A stretch of 64,000 nucleotides of DNA from Arthrobacter sp. Leaf141 (GTDB taxonomy: Bacteria > Actinomycetota > Actinomycetes > Actinomycetales > Micrococcaceae). The DNA lies in NCBI RefSeq assembly GCF_001424565.1, contig NZ_LMOL01000016.1, positions 98,523 through 162,522 on the forward strand. Reading direction: 5' to 3'. The position numbers were made by a program, and so were the translations under genes. The notes under the pieces are model-generated. The model was not told where the DNA came from. It did not search any database and saw nothing but the letters and a program-made list of their open reading frames with translations. Numbering within the stretch: the first letter of the stretch is position 1; every line of letters begins with the position of its first letter. This document shows, one piece after another, positions 25,010 to 34,389 of the stretch.

Positions 25010-26329
25010 ATGAGCCAGACACGCCCGTCCGCCGGAGAGGACACTGCCACCGCGCAGGGGACGCCCAAGAAGGCGGCCCTCGCCAGCTTCCTGGGCAGCG
25101 CCGTCGAATATTATGACTTCTTCATCTTCGGCTCCGCCGCCGCCCTGATCTTCCCCACCGTCTTTTTCCCGAGCGCGGACGCCAACGCCGCCATTATGTC
25201 GTTTGCCACCTTCGGCTTTGCCTACGTGGCCCGGCCCGTGGGCGCCGTCATCCTGGGCCACTTCGGGGACCGGGTGGGACGGCAGAAGGTCCTGATGTTC
25301 ACCCTGGTCCTGATGGGGGCCTCGACGTTTGTGATCGGCTGCCTGCCGGACTTCAATACCGTGGGCTGGTGGGCGCCGGCACTGCTGGTGCTGGCCCGCC
25401 TCTGCCAGGGCCTGTCGGCCGCCGGCGAGCAGGCCGGAGCCTCGTCCATGACCCTGGAACACGCCCCGGACAACCGCAGGTCCTTCTTCACGTCCTGGAC
25501 CCTCACCGGCACCCAGGGCGGCCAGATCCTGGCGGCACTCGTCTTTATCCCCGTCCTTGCACTCCCGGATGAGATCAAATTCGGCATCGGCTGGCGGATC
25601 CCGTTCTGGCTCAGCGCCATTGTGGTGCTGGTGGCCTTCTTCATCCGCCGCACCCTGCACGAACCGCCGGCCTTCGCCGAGGCGCAGAAGACGGCCCAGA
25701 TCTCGAAGCTCCCGGTGGCCGACCTGCTCAGGGGCCACTGGCGCGATGTGCTCCGCGTGGTGTGCTGCGCGTTCATCGCAGCCGTCTCCACCGTGTTCGG
25801 CACCCTGGCCATCAGCTACGCCAAGACCGTTGCCGGAGTTGACGGCACCACCACGCTTTGGCTGGTGGTGGGCGCCAACTTCGTGGCCCTGGGAACGCAG
25901 CCCCTGTTCGGCCTGCTGGCGGACCGGATCGGCCGCAAGCCCGTCTTTATCTACGGTGCAGTGGCCAGCGCCATCCTCACCCCGGTGTTCCTGCTCAGCC
26001 TCGAATCCGGAAGCGTCCCGCTGATGTTCCTCGCCGCCATCGGCTTCTTCTCCTTCGGATACGCGGCCTCCAACGCCGTGTGGCCCTCCTTCTACGCCGA
26101 GATGTTCAGCACCAAGGTCCGGTTCTCCGGCCTGGCCATCGGCACGCAGCTGGGCTTCCTGATGGCTGGCTTCGCTCCGGCGATAGTGGCGGCCATGGGC
26201 GGCATCAAGCCCGGCGGCTGGGTCCAGATCAGCATCTTCACCGCCGTGATCTGCGGTATCGCAGCGATTTCGGCCCTCACCGCAAAGGAGTCCTTCCGGA
26301 CCCCCACCCGGCAGCTCGGCCTGAAATAG
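25010..26329 (+). CDS. MHS-family transporter (ShiA-like shikimate symporter)
   Basis: 439 residues, twelve membrane segments. The first helix carries FLGSAVEYYDFFIFGSAAAL, the metabolite:H+ symporter (MHS) hallmark, and the loop FGDRVGRQKVL follows. VWPSFYAEMFSTKVRFSG near residue 360 is also family-typical. ShiA and related MHS proteins import shikimate and 3-dehydroshikimate. Divergent placement from the IclR gene next to aroE-quiC1 makes shikimate or quinate the likely substrate. ATG 25010 follows AAAGGA; the longer upstream reading frame lacks protein character. Confidence 0.88.
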   Translation: MSQTRPSAGEDTATAQGTPKKAALASFLGSAVEYYDFFIFGSAAALIFPTVFFPSADANAAIMSFATFGFAYVARPVGAVILGHFGDRVGRQKVLMFTLVLMGASTFVIGCLPDFNTVGWWAPALLVLARLCQGLSAAGEQAGASSMTLEHAPDNRRSFFTSWTLTGTQGGQILAALVFIPVLALPDEIKFGIGWRIPFWLSAIVVLVAFFIRRTLHEPPAFAEAQKTAQISKLPVADLLRGHWRDVLRVVCCAFIAAVSTVFGTLAISYAKTVAGVDGTTTLWLVVGANFVALGTQPLFGLLADRIGRKPVFIYGAVASAILTPVFLLSLESGSVPLMFLAAIGFFSFGYAASNAVWPSFYAEMFSTKVRFSGLAIGTQLGFLMAGFAPAIVAAMGGIKPGGWVQISIFTAVICGIAAISALTAKESFRTPTRQLGLK

Positions 26330-26350
26330 CCGTCCCACCGAACCGCCGCG

Positions 26351-26395
26351 GCTGCCCGTGGAGCCACCCTTGCATGGGGCGGATCCGCGGGCAGC
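26351..26395 (+). terminator. Hairpin terminator after the ShiA-like gene
   Basis: GCTGCCCGTGGA (26351-26362) pairs with TCCGCGGGCAGC (26384-26395), with one T:G pair, around a 21-nt loop. It is 21 nt after the stop codon and is not followed by a T-tract, so efficiency is uncertain. Confidence 0.45.
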
Positions 26396-26434
26396 GCCGG
26401 TTAGCGGGCCAGGACATGGATTCCCTAAAAGACA

Positions 26435-26453
26435 ACAGGTGAGGCTAACCTAA
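26435..26453. promoter_or_regulatory. DtxR/IdeR-type iron box
   Basis: ACAGGTGAGGCTAACCTAA agrees with the DtxR/IdeR operator consensus TTAGGTTAGGCTAACCTAA at 16 of 19 positions, including the whole right half. It lies 54-72 nt upstream of the start of the ABC-importer operon. In actinobacteria such sites are bound by the Fe(II)-loaded DtxR/IdeR repressor, so the operon is predicted to be expressed under iron limitation. Confidence 0.7.
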
Positions 26454-26506
26454 GAAGTCTCCACTTTTTGCCGGGCCCCGCCGGCGTCACAGCAAGGCGG
26501 TTCCCC

Positions 26507-28063
26507 GTGCGCTCCTTCCCCCGTCCCCGCGTCCTCGTGGCCGCACTGGCCACCCTGGCCCTGGCCGGCTGCGGCTTCAGCGGCTCGCAACCGGGGCCGG
26601 ACCAAGGCACGGCAACAGCAGACCCGGACCAGCGGATCGTTGTGGACAACTTCCGCGCCCCGGTGGCCAACTGGGCCCTGGAATCAGACGCCGCCTACAT
26701 CCTGTCCCTGTCCGGCTGCCTTGAGACCCTGGCCAGGTACGACCAGGCGGAAGGCAAAGTGGTGCCGTCACTTGCCACCGAGTGGAAGCAGACCTCCCCG
26801 CTGGACTGGGACTTCACCATCCGGGAGGGCGTCTCCTTCCAGGACGGCACGGAGCTCAGCGCCGAGTCGATTGTGGCGGCACTGAACCACGTCCTGGACG
26901 CCAAGGTCCCCGCCCGCGCCTTCAACCGGACCATGATCAGCAGCGTCAGCGTTGTTGACGCCGGCACAGTCCGCGTCAGCACGCCAGCCGAAAACCCGCT
27001 GGTCCCGTACCGCCTGGCCAGCGTCAACACCGGCATCCTGGCTCCGGCCGCCTACAAGGAAACCGAGGTGGACCCGTTCGGCCACTGCACCGGACCGTTC
27101 ACCCCAGTCTCCGAGAAGGCCAAGCAGTCGCTGACCCTGGACCGCAACGAGAACTACTGGGGCGGGGACGTCCAGCTCGCCGGCGCCGAAATCCGGTTCA
27201 TCACCAATGGCGCTACCCGGGCGGCCCAAGTGCAGACCGGCGAAGCCGACATCTCCCTGTCCATCCCGGTCGCCAGCCTCGCCACCCTGAAGGGCGCTGC
27301 GGGCGTCACCGTGCTCGGCGCCGATTCGCCACGGACCGCCACCCTCTACATGAACAACGGGCGCGCCCCGCTGGACAACGTGGACGTCCGCAAGGCAATC
27401 CGGGATTCCCTGGACCTGGACGCCTTGGCCGCCAGCGTCTACGAAGGCGCAGCATTGCCAGCCACCGGGCCGTTCGCCCCCTCCGAACCCTGGGCAGGCG
27501 AAGGCCGGGAGCAGCAGAAACAGGACATCGAGTCAGCCAGGAAGCTGCTGGCCGGCGCCGGCTACACGGCAGACCGGCCGCTGGAGATCATCGCCATTGT
27601 GGAGCGCGCAGAATTCGCCGACGTCGCCGCGGTCATCCAGGAGAACCTGAAGAACATCGGCATCCCGCTCTCCATCCAGGCCAAGGAATACGCCTCGGCC
27701 GAACCGGACGTACTGGCCGGCAACTACGACATGCTGCTCAGCCAGCGGAACCGGCTGATCGACATCGCCGATCCCATCGGCTTCCTGACCGCCGACTACA
27801 CCTGCAAGGGCACCTACAACCTGAGCCGCTTCTGCGACGCCGAGTACGACAGGATCATCGCGGACGCTGCCACCACCGTGGACACCACCGAACGGTACAA
27901 GCTGTACGCCGAAGCCGGCCGGATACTCCAGGACAAGGCGGTGAACGCCTGGCTGGTCAACGAACAGGCCACCGATGCCATCCGCACCAACGTGCTCTCC
28001 TACGTCCAGGACCCGCTGTCCCGCTATGTGCTGACGGCGAAGACGGCCAAGTCCGCCTCCTAG
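26507..28063 (+). CDS. Family 5 solute-binding lipoprotein, iron-regulated ABC importer
   Basis: 518 residues from GTG 26507, which follows AAGGCGG. The N-terminus has a basic start, a hydrophobic stretch and a lipobox ALAGC with Cys22, so the mature protein is a membrane-anchored lipoprotein. The body is a peptide/nickel-type (family 5) binding protein: YILSLSGCLETLARYDQAEGKVVPSLATEWKQ, FTIREGVSFQDGTELSAESIVAAL and GTGPF-like CTGPFTPV. Relatives bind peptides, nickel chelates or opine metallophores. The iron box upstream suggests a metal chelate as cargo. A TTG at 26468 is an alternative start. Confidence 0.88.
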   Translation: MRSFPRPRVLVAALATLALAGCGFSGSQPGPDQGTATADPDQRIVVDNFRAPVANWALESDAAYILSLSGCLETLARYDQAEGKVVPSLATEWKQTSPLDWDFTIREGVSFQDGTELSAESIVAALNHVLDAKVPARAFNRTMISSVSVVDAGTVRVSTPAENPLVPYRLASVNTGILAPAAYKETEVDPFGHCTGPFTPVSEKAKQSLTLDRNENYWGGDVQLAGAEIRFITNGATRAAQVQTGEADISLSIPVASLATLKGAAGVTVLGADSPRTATLYMNNGRAPLDNVDVRKAIRDSLDLDALAASVYEGAALPATGPFAPSEPWAGEGREQQKQDIESARKLLAGAGYTADRPLEIIAIVERAEFADVAAVIQENLKNIGIPLSIQAKEYASAEPDVLAGNYDMLLSQRNRLIDIADPIGFLTADYTCKGTYNLSRFCDAEYDRIIADAATTVDTTERYKLYAEAGRILQDKAVNAWLVNEQATDAIRTNVLSYVQDPLSRYVLTAKTAKSAS

Positions 28064-28081
28064 TCCTCCGGAACCGACCGT

Positions 28082-29023
28082 ATGCTGCAGTTCATCACCA
28101 AACGAACGGCCACCTTGCTGGCCGCCGTTGCCGTGTCCTCCTTTGCGGTGTTCCTCATCCCCTACGTCACTCCGGGCGACCCGGTACGGAAGATCATCCG
28201 GTCCAGGGTCGCCGGGGACGCCATCGACGCGTCGTCCGTCCAGGCCCTGGCCCAGAACCTGGGGCTAAACGAATCCCTGGCCACCCAGTACTTCCGCTGG
28301 CTTGGCAACTTCTTCAGTGGCGACATGGGCCTGTCCTACGTCAGCCGCACACCCGTGGTGGAGCAGGTCCTGCCCGCGTTGGCCGTCACCCTCAGCCTGG
28401 TGGCCATGTCGTTGGGGCTTGCGGCAGCCGTCGCCCTGCCGCTCGGCATCATTTCCGGTCTTCGCCCGGGGAGCATGCCGGACAAAGCCATCACGGGGGT
28501 CACCCAGGCGCTGATCGCCATGCCGGAGTACTGGGTGGCGCCTGTCCTGGTCCTGGTCTTCGCCCTCAAGCTGCCAGTGCTGCCCACGGCCGGCTGGAAC
28601 GACCTGTCATCGGCAGTCCTTCCCGTCTTCACTCTTGCCCTGCGACCCATCAGTTTCTTCACCTCTGCGGTCCGCGCCGGCATCATCGACGCCGCGGCCG
28701 CAGACCATGTGCCGGCAGCCCGGGCCCGCGGCCTCAGCCACGCCCAGTCGATCATCCGGCACGTCATCCCGAACGGGATGGTTCCGCTCTCCACGCTGTT
28801 CGCCGTCTGGTTTGCCGGGCTGCTGGGCGGTTCCGTGATCGTGGAGGTGATCTTCGCCGTGCCGGGTATGGGAAGGCTGCTTTTCGACGCTGTCATCAAC
28901 AGCGACATCCCGCTCGCGCAGGGCGGCGTGGTGGTTGTGGTGGCACTGGCCGTCGGCGTGACGACACTGGCCGACTTCGTCCATCGCCTTATCAGCCCCA
29001 CGGTGGGAGGTTCCCTTGCGTAA
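28082..29023 (+). CDS. ABC permease, DppB-like
   Basis: 313 residues with six membrane segments. The N-terminal helix is followed by a periplasmic stretch with TPGDPVRKII and LGLNESLATQYFRWLGNFFSGDMGLSY, typical of DppB/OppB/NikB permeases. The EAA-like coupling loop is ADHVPAARARGLSHAQSIIRHVIPNGMVPL, which contacts the ATPase. It starts 18 nt after the binding-protein gene and overlaps the next permease gene by 8 nt. Confidence 0.92.
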   Translation: MLQFITKRTATLLAAVAVSSFAVFLIPYVTPGDPVRKIIRSRVAGDAIDASSVQALAQNLGLNESLATQYFRWLGNFFSGDMGLSYVSRTPVVEQVLPALAVTLSLVAMSLGLAAAVALPLGIISGLRPGSMPDKAITGVTQALIAMPEYWVAPVLVLVFALKLPVLPTAGWNDLSSAVLPVFTLALRPISFFTSAVRAGIIDAAAADHVPAARARGLSHAQSIIRHVIPNGMVPLSTLFAVWFAGLLGGSVIVEVIFAVPGMGRLLFDAVINSDIPLAQGGVVVVVALAVGVTTLADFVHRLISPTVGGSLA

Positions 29024-29846
29024 GCGGATGACAGTGACCACGGTTGCCGCGGCTGTCCTTGCCCTGATCGTCCTGGCCGTGCTGCTGGCGCCGTGGATTT
29101 CACCCTACCCGCCCGCAGAACAGCAGCTCGCGCAGCGGCTGGCGCCGCCGTCGGCGGATCACTGGCTGGGCACGGACAACCTGGGCCGGGACACGCTGAG
29201 CCGGATCCTGGAGGGCGGCCGGTTCTCCATGTCGGTCGCCGCGCTGGCGACGGTACTGACCTGCCTGGTGGGCGTCGCCGTCGGAATCATCAGCGCCCGC
29301 CGGCGTGGCTGGGTGGATGAATTCCTGACGCGCACCAACGATGTCCTGCTGGCCCTGCCGGAAATGGTGGTGGCGCTGTTCATCGTGGCCGCCCTCGGCA
29401 CCGGGTTCTGGCCGCTCCTGCTGGCACTGACCGTCACCGGGTGGACGCCCTTCGCCAGGCTGGCCCGCACCCTTGCCTACGACGTTTCGGCACGCGGCTT
29501 CGTGGACGCGGCGCGGGTGGTGGGCTGTTCGCCGTGGTTCATCATCTTCCGGCACGTCCTGCCGCACCTCACCGCGCCCATCCTCGGCCAGGCGACACTG
29601 AGGTTCGGGCACCTGCTGATCAGCGTCGGCGCCCTCTCCTACCTGGGTCTGGGCGTCCAGCCGCCGCAGTCCGACTGGGGCTCCATGCTTGCCGCGGCCC
29701 AGCCCTTCGCAGACCGCGCACCGCTGGGAATCCTGGCGCCTGGCCTGGTCATCTTCACCGTGGCCCTCTGCGTGACGCTGCTGGGCCAGCGGGCCGCACA
29801 CATGGCCGCGGCCCCGCTGCTCCTGCCCCAGGCGGCACATCAATGA
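29016..29846 (+). CDS. ABC permease, DppC-like
   Basis: 276 residues with six membrane segments. HWLGTDNLGRDTLSRILEGGRFSMSVA is the DppC/OppC/NikC signature and ARGFVDAARVVGCSPWFIIFRHVLPHL is the coupling loop. The TTG at 29016 was chosen because GGGAGG lies 6 nt before it and the hydrophobic first helix then begins directly. Its TGA overlaps the ATPase start as ATGA. Confidence 0.92.
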   Translation: MRKRMTVTTVAAAVLALIVLAVLLAPWISPYPPAEQQLAQRLAPPSADHWLGTDNLGRDTLSRILEGGRFSMSVAALATVLTCLVGVAVGIISARRRGWVDEFLTRTNDVLLALPEMVVALFIVAALGTGFWPLLLALTVTGWTPFARLARTLAYDVSARGFVDAARVVGCSPWFIIFRHVLPHLTAPILGQATLRFGHLLISVGALSYLGLGVQPPQSDWGSMLAAAQPFADRAPLGILAPGLVIFTVALCVTLLGQRAAHMAAAPLLLPQAAHQ

Positions 29847-31483
29847 GCGCGCGCCTGGTCCTGGCGGACCTGGACGTGAGGCACGCGACCGACGGCGGCC
29901 CGAACCCCAGGCGCCTTCTTTCCGGTGTCTCGCTCGCCGTTGAACCCGGCGAGTTTGTGGCGCTGGTGGGCAGTTCAGGTTCCGGCAAGACGCTGACCGC
30001 CATGTCCTGCCTGCGGCTGCTGCCGCCGAACCTTGAAATTGCCGGCGGATCCATCCGCTTGGGAGACCTTGACCTGACCCGGGCCACCGAAGCGGAGCTC
30101 AACAAGGTCCGCGGCGGCCGCTTGGGAATGCTGTTCCAACAGCCTAAACGGATGTTCAACCCCAACCGGACCATCGGCTCCCACCTCAAGGAGCCGCTGC
30201 GCCTCCATGCCGGGCTTCGCGGCGCCAAGGCCCGGGCCCGGGCTGTGGAACTGCTTGAGGAGGTTGGCTTCGCCGATCCGCTTCGCGGCATCCGTTCCCA
30301 CCCGCACCAACTCTCGGGCGGGATGGCCCAACGCGCCATGACAGCCCTCGCGCTGGCCGGGCAGCCGGACATGCTGCTGGCTGATGAGCCCACGTCCGCC
30401 CTGGACAGGGTCCTGGAACGCCAGGTCCTGCAACTGCTGGACCGGGAACGGCGCGAGCGGGGACTGGGCATCCTGTACATCACCCACAACCTCGCCACCG
30501 TTGCCGCGTACGCGGACCGGGTCCTGGTCATGAACGCCGGCAGCATCGTGGAAGCCGGTCCGGCCGGCGAGCTGCTCACCCGGCCTGCGACGGACTACGC
30601 CCGCGACCTCCTGGCCGCAGCGCAGCTGGCACCGGTTTCCCGCCGTCGTCCGGCTTCGACAGAGCGTGAGGTCCTTGTTATGGATAAGGTGGGCAAGCAC
30701 TTCGGGCCCAAGCGCGCCAGGTCCGCGCTTGAGAACGTTTCGCTTACCCTGCGGCGCGGCGAAATCCTGGGTGTCCTCGGCCAGTCGGGATCCGGCAAAA
30801 GTACGCTGGCGAAAGCCATCGTGGGGCTTGAGGCACCCAGTACCGGGACCATCACGCGGCGGCTGGACGGCGCCGCCGCGCACCTGCCCACCGCCGTGCA
30901 GCTTGTCTTCCAGGAACCGCACAGCGCCTTCGACCCCCGGCTGACGCTGCGGGCCAGCCTGGCGGCCCCGCTCAGGCCGCACCGGTCACTGACGCCGGCC
31001 CAGCGGGATGAGCGCATTGCGACCGCCATAAAGGAAGTGGAACTGGACGCGGGCCTGCTGGACCGGCGTCCCGGCCAGTGCTCCGGCGGGCAGCTCCAGC
31101 GGGCCACCATCGCCCGGGCCCTCCTGCTCGAACCGCAGGTCCTGATCTGCGACGAAGCCACCTCCGCCCTGGACGCCCTCACCCAACGGACCATCTTGAA
31201 CCTGCTGCTCCGCTTGCAGCGGGAGCACCACCTGTCCCTCATCGTCGTTTCCCACGACATGGATGTGGTGCGCTACATGTGCGACCGGGTGGCCGTGCTG
31301 CTGGCGGGCCGGGTGGTGGAAGTGGCCGAAACCCGCGACTTCTTCGCAGCTCCCCAGCATCCACACAGCCAGGCCTTGGTGGGGGCGTCCATTCCCTGCC
31401 GGGCCGACGGCCTGTGGACCATGCTGGATGCCAGGACCCACGCCGCCCGTGCCGGGCTCAGGGGCGAAGCCCCGGAAGGCTGA
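29843..31483 (+). CDS. Double ABC ATPase (DppD-DppF fusion type)
   Basis: 546 residues containing two complete nucleotide-binding domains. The first has Walker A GSSGSGKT (about 36), signature LSGGMAQR and Walker B LLADEPTSALD; the second has GQSGSGKST (about 315), CSGGQLQR and LICDEATSALD. Each would normally be a separate DppD/DppF protein. The fused chain energises the importer together with the two permeases. It is the last gene of the iron-box operon and converges with the ligase gene across only 4 nt. The reading frame is open upstream, but ATG 29843 gives the normal start (MSARLVLADLDV). Confidence 0.93.
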   Translation: MSARLVLADLDVRHATDGGPNPRRLLSGVSLAVEPGEFVALVGSSGSGKTLTAMSCLRLLPPNLEIAGGSIRLGDLDLTRATEAELNKVRGGRLGMLFQQPKRMFNPNRTIGSHLKEPLRLHAGLRGAKARARAVELLEEVGFADPLRGIRSHPHQLSGGMAQRAMTALALAGQPDMLLADEPTSALDRVLERQVLQLLDRERRERGLGILYITHNLATVAAYADRVLVMNAGSIVEAGPAGELLTRPATDYARDLLAAAQLAPVSRRRPASTEREVLVMDKVGKHFGPKRARSALENVSLTLRRGEILGVLGQSGSGKSTLAKAIVGLEAPSTGTITRRLDGAAAHLPTAVQLVFQEPHSAFDPRLTLRASLAAPLRPHRSLTPAQRDERIATAIKEVELDAGLLDRRPGQCSGGQLQRATIARALLLEPQVLICDEATSALDALTQRTILNLLLRLQREHHLSLIVVSHDMDVVRYMCDRVAVLLAGRVVEVAETRDFFAAPQHPHSQALVGASIPCRADGLWTMLDARTHAARAGLRGEAPEG

Positions 31484-31487
31484 CCGC

Positions 31488-32573
31488 CTACGGCCGCCCC
31501 GTCGCCAGCACCGCGGCCAGGTCGAAGCTGACGGGTTCCTCCAGCTGGGCATAGGTGCAGGAGGCGGGATCACGGTCCGGCCGCCAGCGGGAGAACTGTG
31601 CCGTGTGCCGGAACCTCTCCCCCTCCATGTGGTCATAGCGCACTTCCACCACCAGTTCCGGCCGGAGCGGCACAAAGGAGAGGTCCTTGCCCCCGCTCCA
31701 CCGGCTGCCTTCCGCCTTGCGGGGCGTCCGCTCCCCTTCTTCCTGCCGGGCCCATGCCCACGGATGCTCCTCGAGGCCCGTGACCAAAGGCTGCAGCTCA
31801 GCAAACAGCTCCTGGCGCCGCTTCATCGGGAAGGCGCCGATCACGCCGACGCTCGCCAGCCCGCCGTCGTCCTTGTACAAGCCCAGCAGCAATGATCCGA
31901 TGGCGTCCGGGCCGCTCTTGTGCACCCGGTAGCCGGCCACCACGCAGTCCGCGGTGCGTTCATGCTTGATCTTGAACATCACGCGTTTGTCCGGCTGGTA
32001 GGTTCCGGCAAGGGGTTTGGCCACGATCCCGTCCAGCCCTGCCCCCTCGAACTGCCGGAACCAGCTCCCGGCCGTGTCCTTGTCGGTGGTGGCGGCCGTG
32101 AGGTGGACCGGGGCGCGGCTGCCGGCGAGCGCCTCCTCCAGCGCCGCCCGGCGTTCGGCGAACGGCCGGCCGGTGAAGTCGTCGTCGCCGAGGGCCAGCA
32201 GGTCAAAGGCCACAAACGACGCCGGGGTCTCCCCTGCCAGGAGGTTCACCCGGCTCGCGGCGGGGTGGATGCGCTGCTGCAGGGCATCAAAGTCGAGGCG
32301 GTCCCCGGCGGCGCCCACCAGGACGATTTCGCCGTCCACCACGCACCGCGGCGGCAGGTTCTTCTTCAACGCGGCCACCAGTTCCGGAAAGTAGCGGGTC
32401 AGTGGTTTTTCGTTCCGGCTGCCGATCTCCAGGTCGTCCCCGTCGCGGAAGATGATGGACCGGAACCCGTCCCACTTGGGTTCGTAGCTCAGCTCCCCTT
32501 CCGGGATGCCGCTGACGGCTTTGGCGAGCATGGGCGGGACGGGCGGCATCACGGGGAGTTCCATGGACCCCAT
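31488..32573 (-). CDS. ligC: ATP-dependent DNA ligase, stand-alone LigC type
   Basis: 361 residues. YEPKWDGFRSI holds the adenylated lysine (Lys33, KxDG motif I); VVDGEIVLVG and SFVAFDLLALG are motifs III and IIIa, GIVAKPL motif IV and VMFKIKHERTADCVVAGYR motif V. The C-terminal OB-fold region follows. No polymerase or nuclease domain is fused and no Ku gene is in the window, so it resembles mycobacterial LigC, which acts in repair. ATG 32573 was taken; ATG 32564 is equally possible. Confidence 0.88.
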   Translation of the reverse strand: MGSMELPVMPPVPPMLAKAVSGIPEGELSYEPKWDGFRSIIFRDGDDLEIGSRNEKPLTRYFPELVAALKKNLPPRCVVDGEIVLVGAAGDRLDFDALQQRIHPAASRVNLLAGETPASFVAFDLLALGDDDFTGRPFAERRAALEEALAGSRAPVHLTAATTDKDTAGSWFRQFEGAGLDGIVAKPLAGTYQPDKRVMFKIKHERTADCVVAGYRVHKSGPDAIGSLLLGLYKDDGGLASVGVIGAFPMKRRQELFAELQPLVTGLEEHPWAWARQEEGERTPRKAEGSRWSGGKDLSFVPLRPELVVEVRYDHMEGERFRHTAQFSRWRPDRDPASCTYAQLEEPVSFDLAAVLATGRP

Positions 32574-32622
32574 TCTGTCCCCGGACCGCGGCGGGCGGAA
32601 CCCCGCCGCGGGGTGCGGGCGG

Positions 32623-34374
32623 CTACTTTTCGTCCGGCCCCAGGTCCGGTGCGGCGACGAACTGCACGGTCCGGGTGGTGCTGCCATGCAGTTCCAGGAT
32701 GGCCAGTTCGTTGCGGCCCGGCTGCAGCAGCGGCCCCGGAACGTAGAGGGTCCGTTGCGGCCCCCGGCTCCAGTAGCGGCCCAGGTTGAAGCCGTTGACA
32801 AACGCGTTGCCCTTGGTCCAGCCGTCCAGCCGCAGGTAGCGGTCGGCAGGCTCGTCCACCTCGAAGTCCGCAAACGCAACGGACGGCCCCGGCACACCGG
32901 CGGCCGCAGCAAGGTCCGTCGCCGCCGGGCGCAGGCTGCCCAGCTTTCCAACGTCCACCGCCTGGATGTCCCAGTCCAGCAGTTCGCCGCCATTGAGCTT
33001 CACGGGCGCCATCAGGCCCTTGAATTCGCCGATCCGCCGGCCGTAATTCACCCGGCCCTGGTCCTCCACCAGGACCTGGAGTAGCCCGCCGGAGGGGATG
33101 GTGATGGCCCGTTCCCCCAGTTCGCGGCTGAGGACACCCACGGGTGCGCCGGCCAGGAAAAACTGGGCACGGTCCCGGACTTCCGCAACGGTCAGCACGC
33201 CGCCGCGGTCCACCTCCGTGCTGTAGAGCGTGAAGCCCCGGTACTGCCCGGCGTCCTCGGTGGTGGGCACCGGCCCGGCCAGGGTGCGGGGCCCGCCCAG
33301 CAGGTCCAGGGAGCCAAGCAAACCGGCGGCCGAGGTCACGGCCACCTCCGTTTCGGCGGCAGGGCGCCGTCGGGAGGGCATCTCCTCCGGGACGGGGAAG
33401 TGTTTGGCGATCACGTCCCGGAAGGCGAAGTATTTGTCCGTGGGGTAGCCGTCCTCGCTGAGCGGGGCGTCGTAGTCGTAGGAGGTGATGGTGGGCTCGT
33501 AGATGCCCTTGTCGTTGGCGCCATTGGTGAAGCCGAAGTTTGTGCCGCCGTGGAACATGTAGACGTTTACGGAGGCGCCGGCGCTGAGCAGGGCATCGAG
33601 TTCGGCGGCGGAGGCGGCAGCGTCGGTGGTGTGGTGGTGGGTGCCCCAGTTATCAAACCAGCCGTTCCAGAATTCTGCGCACATCAGCGGTCCGGTTGGC
33701 TGCCGTTCCCGGAGGAAGGCCAGCCGCTCCGCCGTCCGGGACCCGAACGTCCCGGTTTTGTGCAGGAACGGCAGCGAGCCGTCCTCGATCATGCTGCCGA
33801 AGGGCTGGTCGCACGTGAACAGCGGCACGTCAACGCCGGCATTCAGCGCGAAATCGACGAGGTGCTGCAGGTAGGCCTTGTCGCTGCCGTAGGCGCCGTA
33901 CTCGTTTTCGATCTGCAGCAGGATGACCGGCCCGCCCCGGCTGACCTGGCGTTCGACGACGATGGGCAGCAGGCCGGCCAGGAACCCATCCACGGCGGCC
34001 AGGAAGCCTGGTTCGCTGCTGCGGACGCCGATGGACGGGTCCGTGAACAGCCAGGCGGGCAGGCCGCCGTTGTCCCACTCGGCGCAGATGTACGGCCCCG
34101 GCCGGACAATGGCCTGCATCCCCTCCGCCTGGACCAGATCCAGGAACCGGGCCAGGTCCAGGCCCCCGTTGGTCAGGAACGTGCCGGGTTCCGGCGAGTG
34201 CTCGTTCCAGGGCACGTAGGTCTCGATGGTGTTCAGGCCCATCAGCCGGGCCTTGTGGATCCGGTCCGCCCACTGGTCGGGGTGGACCCGGAAGTAGTGG
34301 ATGGCGCCGGAGAGGATGCGGAACGGTGCGCCGTCCAGCAGGAAATCCTCGGTGCCGATCTCGAAATGTCCCAT
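32623..34374 (-). CDS. Beta-galactosidase, GH35
   Basis: 583 residues. RILSGAIHYFRVHPDQWADRI and GLNTIETYVPWNEHSPEPG form the start of the GH35 TIM barrel. ILLQIENEYGAYG carries the acid/base Glu158 and LMCAEFWNGWFDNWG the nucleophile Glu234. Beta-sandwich domains follow, ending in the family-like GNAFVNGFNLGRYWSRGPQRTLYVPGPLL. There is no signal peptide, so it should act in the cytosol on imported beta-galactosides. It is the last gene of the minus-strand sugar operon, 15 nt after the ROK regulator gene. Confidence 0.93.
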   Translation of the reverse strand: MGHFEIGTEDFLLDGAPFRILSGAIHYFRVHPDQWADRIHKARLMGLNTIETYVPWNEHSPEPGTFLTNGGLDLARFLDLVQAEGMQAIVRPGPYICAEWDNGGLPAWLFTDPSIGVRSSEPGFLAAVDGFLAGLLPIVVERQVSRGGPVILLQIENEYGAYGSDKAYLQHLVDFALNAGVDVPLFTCDQPFGSMIEDGSLPFLHKTGTFGSRTAERLAFLRERQPTGPLMCAEFWNGWFDNWGTHHHTTDAAASAAELDALLSAGASVNVYMFHGGTNFGFTNGANDKGIYEPTITSYDYDAPLSEDGYPTDKYFAFRDVIAKHFPVPEEMPSRRRPAAETEVAVTSAAGLLGSLDLLGGPRTLAGPVPTTEDAGQYRGFTLYSTEVDRGGVLTVAEVRDRAQFFLAGAPVGVLSRELGERAITIPSGGLLQVLVEDQGRVNYGRRIGEFKGLMAPVKLNGGELLDWDIQAVDVGKLGSLRPAATDLAAAAGVPGPSVAFADFEVDEPADRYLRLDGWTKGNAFVNGFNLGRYWSRGPQRTLYVPGPLLQPGRNELAILELHGSTTRTVQFVAAPDLGPDEK

Positions 34375-34389
34375 CCGGGGTGCTCCTTC

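Noticed and set aside
29441..29842. N-terminal extension of the double ABC ATPase
   Set aside because: It overlaps the permease gene in another frame; the ATGA overlap at 29843 and the normal ATPase start favour the shorter protein.
31488..32573. A non-homologous end-joining locus around the DNA ligase
   Set aside because: No Ku gene, primase-polymerase or nuclease domain lies next to it; a stand-alone LigC-like enzyme is the supported reading.
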